This document shows, piece after piece, positions 30,701 through 39,700 of a DNA stretch of 64,000 nucleotides. Within the stretch, counting starts at the first letter, position 1. Each line of letters starts with the position of its first letter. Location: the NCBI RefSeq assembly GCF_007827455.1, contig NZ_VISM01000001.1, positions 1,031,501-1,095,500 of the forward strand, read 5' to 3'. The notes below the pieces were generated by a model. The model did not search any database. It saw only the letters and a program-made list of their open reading frames with translations, and was not told where the DNA came from. This DNA comes from Lutibacter sp. Hel_I_33_5. GTDB lineage: Bacteria; Bacteroidota; Bacteroidia; Flavobacteriales; Flavobacteriaceae. Position numbers and translations under genes: made by a program.

Positions 30701-33700
30701 GATTCGTTACCGTACCTAATAATAAATTGGGTACTGCTGGTGTGGTTATTTGAACACTTGCAATACTATTTGAAGAACAATTATTGCCATCAATTACTTT
30801 AATATCTGTATAGGTTCCTGCTCCTAAATCGGTTATTGTTATAACACCTGAATTGTTTGAGGTTACTGATTTTGTCGTTGCACTCGATGCTCCATTTAAA
30901 ATATAACTTAATGTATACCCTGTATTACTTACTAAGTCTTCTAACTCAATCGTTCCTGTGCCTGTACATTGGGTTGGATTGGTGACCATTCCTAAACTAA
31001 TAACCGGTGGGCTAATTACTGCTCTTGCAACTGTATTTGAAGTACAACCTGCAATGGTTACACTCATATTCTCATACGTACCTGGATCTAAATTAGGAAC
31101 TACTAACGTTCCACTAGCATCACTGGTTAATGAAAGATTAAAATTTGTTCCTCCTAGTGTATAACTAAATGTATAATTTTGAGTATTCCCTAATCCGATA
31201 AATTCTAAACTTCCTTGTCCGGTACAAGTTACTGGATCATTTACCTTAGATAATCCTAAATTGGGTGCTGTTGGATCCATTAGCACAATTGCTGTACTTA
31301 GGATATTACTTGTACAGTTGTCTTTGGTAACACTGATATTTGTATAACTTCCTGATGGTAATCCGGTAAGACTGATTGTTCCTGTTCCACTACTGGTTAT
31401 CGTTGGACTAGTCGGTGTTCCGTCTTTCTCGTAACTTACCGAGTAAGAGGCTGAATTTTCTAATCCTGAGATAACGATCGTTCCATCACTTCCTCCACAG
31501 GTTGTTGGATCGGTCTTTACACTAAAAGCAATAGCTGCTGGTGTTGGTTCTGCTAAAACTATAGGGCCTGAAAGCGTATTAGATACACAGCCATTTAATG
31601 TAACTTGGATATCTGTATAGGTACCTGGTGGTAAACTACTAATCAGTAAATTACCTGAACCATCTGTTAATGCATTGGTTAAACTTGTTGGGTTAGAATC
31701 TTTATTATAGGTAACTGAATAGGCTGTATTGGCTGTTAAGTTTGTCAACGCAATACTTCCATCACTTCCACCACAGGTGCTTATCTGAGTCACTGTACCT
31801 TGATTGATTGATGGGACAGGTTTTACAATAACCGTTGCTTTGGTCGTTGGACTCACACAGCCTGTAGTTAAGTCCCTACTTGCCGCATAATAATCACCTG
31901 AGGCTAGTGCTGTTGTGTCTGCTAGTAAGTTACCTCCTGTTGCTGCATCATACCATACCAACTCCTCACCTGAACCTATACTTGCTGTTAGATCATTCAC
32001 CGTAGAAGGACCACAAAACTCTTGTGGATCTATTACAGTTGGTGCGCTTGGACTTGGTGGTACCGTTAGAGTTGCACTAACACTTGTACTCTCACAATTT
32101 GTTGATACCTCGGTTACTTTAATATCGGTATATGCGCCTGCTGATAAGTTTGATAATACAATTTCACTTGAACTATTGGTTCCTAATGTTTGTGTTACTG
32201 GTGTTGCAGATCCATCTAAGGTATATACCACTTCATAGGAAGTATTGGTATTTAATCCTGTTAATTGAATACTTCCACTATTAGTCACACAACTATCTGG
32301 ATTCGTTACCGTACCTAATAATAAATTGGGTACTGCTGGTGTGGTTATTTGAACACTTGCAATACTATTTGAAGAACAATTATTGCCATCAATTACTTTA
32401 ATATCTGTATAGGTTCCTGCTCCTAAATCGGTTATTGTTATAACACCTGAATTGTTTGAGGTTACTGATTTTGTCGTTGCACTCGATGCTCCATTTAAAA
32501 TATAACTTAATGTATACCCTGTATTACTTACTAAGTCTTCTAACTCAATCGTTCCTGTGCCTGTACATTGGGTTGGATTGGTGACCATTCCTAAACTAAT
32601 AACCGGTGGGCTAATTACTGCTCTTGCAACTGTATTTGAAGTACAACCTGCAATGGTTACACTCATATTCTCATACGTACCTGGATCTAAATTAGGAACT
32701 ACTAACGTTCCACTAGCATCACTGGTTAATGAAAGATTAAAATTTGTTCCTCCTAGTGTATAACTAAATGTATAATTTTGAGTATTCCCTAATCCGATAA
32801 ATTCTAAACTTCCTTGTCCGGTACAAGTTACTGGATCATTTACCTTAGATAATCCTAAATTGGGTGCTGTTGGATCCATTAGCACAATTGCTGTACTTAG
32901 GATATTACTTGTACAGTTGTCTTTGGTAACACTGATATTTGTATAACTTCCTGATGGTAATCCGGTAAGACTGATTGTTCCTGTTCCACTACTGGTTATC
33001 GTTGGACTAGTCGGTGTTCCGTCTTTCTCGTAACTTACCGAGTAAGAGGCTGAATTTTCTAATCCTGAGATAACGATCGTTCCATCACTTCCTCCACAGG
33101 TTGTTGGATCGGTCTTTACACTAAAAGCAATAGCTGCTGGTGTTGGTTCTGCTAAAACTATAGGGCCTGAAAGCGTATTAGATACACAGCCATTTAATGT
33201 AACTTGGATATCTGTATAGGTACCTGGTGGTAAACTACTAATCAGTAAATTACCTGAACCATCTGTTAATGCATTGGTTAAACTTGTTGGGTTAGAATCT
33301 TTATTATAGGTAACTGAATAGGCTGTATTGGCTGTTAAGTTTGTCAACGCAATACTTCCATCACTTCCACCACAGGTGCTTATCTGAGTCACTGTACCTT
33401 GATTGATTGATGGGACAGGTTTTACAATAACCGTTGCTTTGGTCGTTGGACTCACACAGCCTGTAGTTAAGTCCCTACTTGCCGCATAATAATCACCTGA
33501 GGCTAGTGCTGTTGTATCTGCTAGTAAGTTACCTCCTGTTGCTGCATCATACCATACCAACTCCTCACCTGAACCTATACTTGCTGTTAGATCATTCACC
33601 GTAGAAGGACCACAAAACTCTTGTGGATCTATTACAGTTGGTGCGCTTGGACTTGGTGGTACCGTTAGAGTTGCACTAACACTTGTACTCTCACAATTTG

Positions 33701-36700
33701 TTGATACCTCGGTTACTTTAATATCGGTATATGCGCCTGCTGATAAGTTTGATAATACAATTTCACTTGAACTATTGGTTCCTAATGTTTGTGTTACTGG
33801 TGTTGCAGATCCATCTAAGGTATATACCACTTCATAGGAAGTATTGGTATTTAATCCTGTTAATTGAATACTTCCACTATTAGTCACACAACTATCTGGA
33901 TTCGTTACCGTACCTAATAATAAATTGGGTACTGCTGGTGTGGTTATTTGAACACTTGCAATACTATTTGAAGAACAATTATTGCCATCAATTACTTTAA
34001 TATCTGTATAGGTTCCTGCTCCTAAATCGGTTATTGTTATAACACCTGAATTGTTTGAGGTTACTGATTTTGTCGTTGCACTCGATGCTCCATTTAAAAT
34101 ATAACTTAATGTATACCCTGTATTACTTACTAAGTCTTCTAACTCAATCGTTCCTGTGCCTGTACATTGGGTTGGATTGGTGACCATTCCTAAACTAATA
34201 ACCGGTGGGCTAATTACTGCTCTTGCAACTGTATTTGAAGTACAACCTGCAATGGTTACACTCATATTCTCATACGTACCTGGATCTAAATTAGGAACTA
34301 CTAACGTTCCACTAGCATCACTGGTTAATGAAAGATTAAAATTTGTTCCTCCTAGTGTATAACTAAATGTATAATTTTGAGTATTCCCTAATCCGATAAA
34401 TTCTAAACTTCCTTGTCCGGTACAAGTTACTGGATCATTTACCTTAGATAATCCTAAATTGGGTGCTGTTGGATCCATTAGCACAATTGCTGTACTTAGG
34501 ATATTACTTGTACAGTTGTCTTTGGTAACACTGATATTTGTATAACTTCCTGATGGTAATCCGGTAAGACTGATTGTTCCTGTTCCACTACTGGTTATCG
34601 TTGGACTAGTCGGTGTTCCGTCTTTCTCGTAACTTACCGAGTAAGAGGCTGAATTTTCTAATCCTGAGATAACGATCGTTCCATCACTTCCTCCACAGGT
34701 TGTTGGATCGGTCTTTACACTAAAAGCAATAGCTGCTGGTGTTGGTTCTGCTAAAACTATAGGGCCTGAAAGCGTATTAGATACACAGCCATTTAATGTA
34801 ACTTGGATATCTGTATAGGTACCTGGTGGTAAACTACTAATCAGTAAATTACCTGAACCATCTGTTAATGCATTGGTTAAACTTGTTGGGTTAGAATCTT
34901 TATTATAGGTAACTGAATAGGCTGTATTGGCTGTTAAGTTTGTCAACGCAATACTTCCATCACTTCCACCACAGGTGCTTATCTGAGTCACTGTACCTTG
35001 ATTGATTGATGGGACAGGTTTTACAATAACCGTTGCTTTGGTCGTTGGACTCACACAGCCTGTAGTTAAGTCCCTACTTGCCGCATAATAATCACCTGAG
35101 GCTAGTGCTGTTGTGTCTGCTAGTAAGTTACCTCCTGTTGCTGCATCATACCATACCAACTCCTCACCTGAACCTATACTTGCTGTTAGATCATTCACCG
35201 TAGAAGGACCACAAAACTCTTGTGGATCTATTACAGTTGGTGCGCTTGGACTTGGTGGTACCGTTAGAGTTGCACTAACACTTGTACTCTCACAATTTGT
35301 TGATACCTCGGTTACTTTAATATCGGTATATGCGCCTGCTGATAAGTTTGATAATACAATTTCACTTGAACTATTGGTTCCTAATGTTTGTGTTACTGGT
35401 GTTGCAGATCCATCTAAGGTATATACCACTTCATAGGAAGTATTGGTATTTAATCCTGTTAATTGAATACTTCCACTATTAGTCACACAACTATCTGGAT
35501 TCGTTACCGTACCTAATAATAAATTGGGTACTGCTGGTGTGGTTATTTGAACACTTGCAATACTATTTGAAGAACAATTATTGCCATCAATTACTTTAAT
35601 ATCTGTATAGGTTCCTGCTCCTAAATCGGTTATTGTTATAACACCTGAATTGTTTGAGGTTACTGATTTTGTCGTTGCACTCGATGCTCCATTTAAAATA
35701 TAACTTAATGTATACCCTGTATTACTTACTAAGTCTTCTAACTCAATCGTTCCTGTGCCTGTACATTGGGTTGGATTGGTGACCATTCCTAAACTAATAA
35801 CCGGTGGGCTAATTACTGCTCTTGCAACTGTATTTGAAGTACAACCTGCAATGGTTACACTCATATTCTCATACGTACCTGGATCTAAATTAGGAACTAC
35901 TAACGTTCCACTAGCATCACTGGTTAATGAAAGATTAAAATTTGTTCCTCCTAGTATATAACTAAATGTATAATTTTGAGTATTCCCTAATCCGATAAAT
36001 TCTAAACTTCCTTGTCCGGTACAAGTTACTGGATCATTTACCTTAGATAATCCTAAATTGGGTGCTGTTGGATCCATTAGCACAATTGCTGTACTTAGGA
36101 TATTACTTGTACAGTTGTCTTTGGTAACACTGATATTTGTATAACTTCCTGATGGTAATCCGGTAAGACTGATTGTTCCTGTTCCACTACTGGTTATCGT
36201 TGGACTAGTCGGTGTTCCGTCTTTCTCGTAACTTACCGAGTAAGAGGCTGAATTTTCTAATCCTGAGATAACGATCGTTCCATCACTTCCTCCACAGGTT
36301 GTTGGATCGGTCTTTACACTAAAAGCAATAGCTGCTGGTGTTGGTTCTGCTAAAACTATAGGGCCTGAAAGCGTATTAGATACACAGCCATTTAATGTAA
36401 CTTGGATATCTGTATAGGTACCTGGTGGTAAACTACTAATCAGTAAATTACCTGAACCATCTGTTAATGCATTGGTTAAACTTGTTGGGTTAGAATCTTT
36501 ATTATAGGTAACTGAATAGGCTGTATTGGCTGTTAAGTTTGTCAACGCAATACTTCCATCACTTCCACCACAGGTGCTTATCTGAGTCACTGTACCTTGA
36601 TTGATTGATGGGACAGGTTTTACAATAACCGTTGCTTTGGTCGTTGGACTCACACAGCCTGTAGTTAAGTCCCTACTTGCCGCATAATAATCACCTGAGG

Positions 36701-39700
36701 CTAGTGCTGTTGTATCTGCTAGTAAGTTACCTCCTGTTGCTGCATCATACCATACCAACTCCTCACCTGAACCTATACTTGCTGTTAAATCACTTACCGT
36801 AGAAGGACCACAAAACTCTTGTGGATCTATTATAGTTGGTGGATTAGGTGTTGCTTTAAATGTAAGTGTTGCTTCTGATGATTCTAAGGCACAACTATTA
36901 TTAATACTAGTAACTAAAACTTTATATCTATTGTTATTTAAAGTGTTTACAGCATTTGTTAACATTAATGTAACTGTTGAAGTCCCTGTATATATTCCTC
37001 CATCAGATAAATTTGTGTAAGTACCCCCAGCATCCGAACTTACTTGCCATTGATATCTAATATCTGTTGTAGGCACAGCAATTGTTGTATTTGGAGTAAC
37101 TGAATAATCAGTAATTCTTGTACCTGAAGCTGCTACAGTAAAGGTTGTAGATGTGGCAGTACAAATTGATACGTCTATAGGTTGCGTATCAATCATCATT
37201 GCATCTGCGATAGTAACTCCAGTTGTTGTAGCTTGTGGACTACCTGTGTTAGTTGGTACACCATCTGCTCCAACACTACCTTCATCTTCATCTGCTAAAT
37301 TCGAAGAAGATGTTATCTCTGCAGATGTAAAGTTTCCATTTGCTTCAATTGCATCTAAACATCCATCTCCATCAGAATCTGTATCTAAATAATCTGGTGT
37401 TCCATCATTATCTGTATCTGTAGGGTTTGTTTTTGGATTATTATCTCCATCAGTATTCGCATCTTCAACTGAATCTAAAATTCCGTCATTATCATTATCT
37501 AAATCTTTAGAATCATTTACTCCATCTTTATCATAATCTGCTTCAACTGGCAATACTACTTTCGCTTGATCGTCTTCTATTCCAATATTATTATTTGGTA
37601 TACTGTCTGGATCACCTATATCTGACGCAGTAATTTGAACTGTATTTTCATATTCGTTTGCTGGATAATTCGGTAATACAGTAGGTGGATTCACCGTAAC
37701 TTTATAGGTGAATGTTTTACTTGTATTTGCAAAAATTGTTTGCCCAGACCAAGTAATTTTACTTGAAGTATGTGATCCACTATTTGTTGCAGAACCTGCT
37801 ACATAAGTATACCCAATTGGCAATACATCTTCTATAGCAACTCCCGTTGCATTATCATCACTAGAGTTTATAACTCTAATAGTAAATGTTAATTCATCTC
37901 CCAATCTTGGCGCAGTGTTACTTGGAGTTTTACTGATAGATAAATCTGCCAGTTCAAAATTAATTTCTACTTTATTAGAGATTGCGTTTTTAGAAATATT
38001 TGTTGGTGTTTTACTATCTACAGTTGCAATATTTTCTAATTTTTCTGCAATTACATCTGCAGTAGTAATAGTATATTGTTTTGTATAAATCCAAGTTTCA
38101 GTCTGATCTAAATTTCCATCTGAATCACCATCTCCACTTGCAGGTCCAGAAATTGCCCCACCTAATTTAGGATCATCTACAATAATATCTTTTAAAAATG
38201 TACCTCCTGTATTTTTTACAGTAAAAGTAAAATCGACCGTATCACCAGCTTGAACTCCATCTCCTCCATCATTTAAAACAAAACTTTTATCAATGGTAAT
38301 ACCACCTGTAAATATGGTAACATCTTCAGAAAAATCGTCTGGTGTTTGATTTGTTGTTTCTGTCTGATCTTGAGTGTTGGAAACAATATTGGTTACATCT
38401 CCACCTGTACTTCCAGCAGGAGCTGAACCTACTAATGTTAATGTGTGTATTTCACCAGCATTCATTGTTCCTATAGACCAATTAGGTTGTGTCCAAGTAC
38501 CAGTACTTGGTGTAACTGCTCCTATGTTTAGCCCGGCAGGAAAAGCATCATTAATTACTAAGTTAGTTACAGGTTGTAACCCTAAACTTTGAACCGTTAC
38601 AGTAAATGTTACATCTTCTCCTTCAAGAATTCCATTTGTATCTGCAGTTTTCTTAACCACAATATCAGGATCACAATTATATACTGAAACTACGGCAGAA
38701 TTATAAGAACAAGTACCTTTAGTAACTTCTACATAATAATCTCCTAATCCAAAAGGTACCAATGTAGAATTATTGGCTCCTAAAACAGGACTATTATTAT
38801 AATACCATTGATATGCGTCAAAATTACCTGTTGTCTCTTCTAGATCTGAACCTGGAAAACATCCACCACCAGTAAGTTCTACTTCTACAACTGGTACTGT
38901 GTCAAATCCAGAAAAATACCCTGCTAATCCTGCATTATTTTGATCAGTCATAAAAGTACCAACAGCAATAGGTCCAGTTGATTGAACATCTACATCGCCT
39001 GACAAATTATTCACAAAAAATGTTTTCCAATCACTTGTTCCTTGCGCTAGTACAGGAGCTGGTAAAGAAACTGCAACACCATTTTGTCTAACAACAATAT
39101 TTGCATTTGGTGTAGAAGTAGATGCAATAATTGTTAATGCGGCTTCTACGTTATTAGTTAAACCTGCAATATTATTTATAGCTCCAACTTCATCTAATTT
39201 ATCTGGTAATAAACAATTTACGGGGGCAATAAAGTTCATTCCAATTGTCTGAATACTATTTCCAGATTTCCCTTGTAAACATTGATATGCATATGCATCT
39301 TTTGATGTAGTAACATACATATTTGCACCTGCTGTAGCACTTGAATAAAAGGTGCCAGGAATTTCTAAATAACCTCCATTATTTACAGTACCAACGAAAT
39401 TACCACCTGCATAGACATTTGTTCCATTTTGAGTACCAACAATAATTGGAAATTCTGTCTCGTTCGAACCATTTCCTCTTACAAAAACATATTCTCTACC
39501 CAAAGCATTTGTTGCCACTGGTTGATCTATACCTACATCTCTACTAGCAGAAGTAGTTCTTATACCAACATTTAAACCTCCATTACTTATAACGATAGGC
39601 TTATTAGAAGTGACACTTGCTCCTAACCATCCATCAATATTCGAGGTTGTTCTATTTTTAGGAGCTTCTAAAACAAATGATTCTCCTTTATTTAAAGGTA

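Noticed and set aside
30316..35961. Plus-strand reading frames of 68 and 107 codons that recur every 1599 bp inside the adhesin repeats
   Set aside because: They are antisense shadows of a well-supported coding repeat; they recur only because the DNA does, and one copy loses its start by a synonymous change in the true gene.
30390..36785. CRISPR array or mobile element as explanation for the repeats
   Set aside because: The units are 1.6 kb, adjoin without spacers, keep one reading frame and encode surface-protein modules; no transposase or terminal inverted repeats are present.
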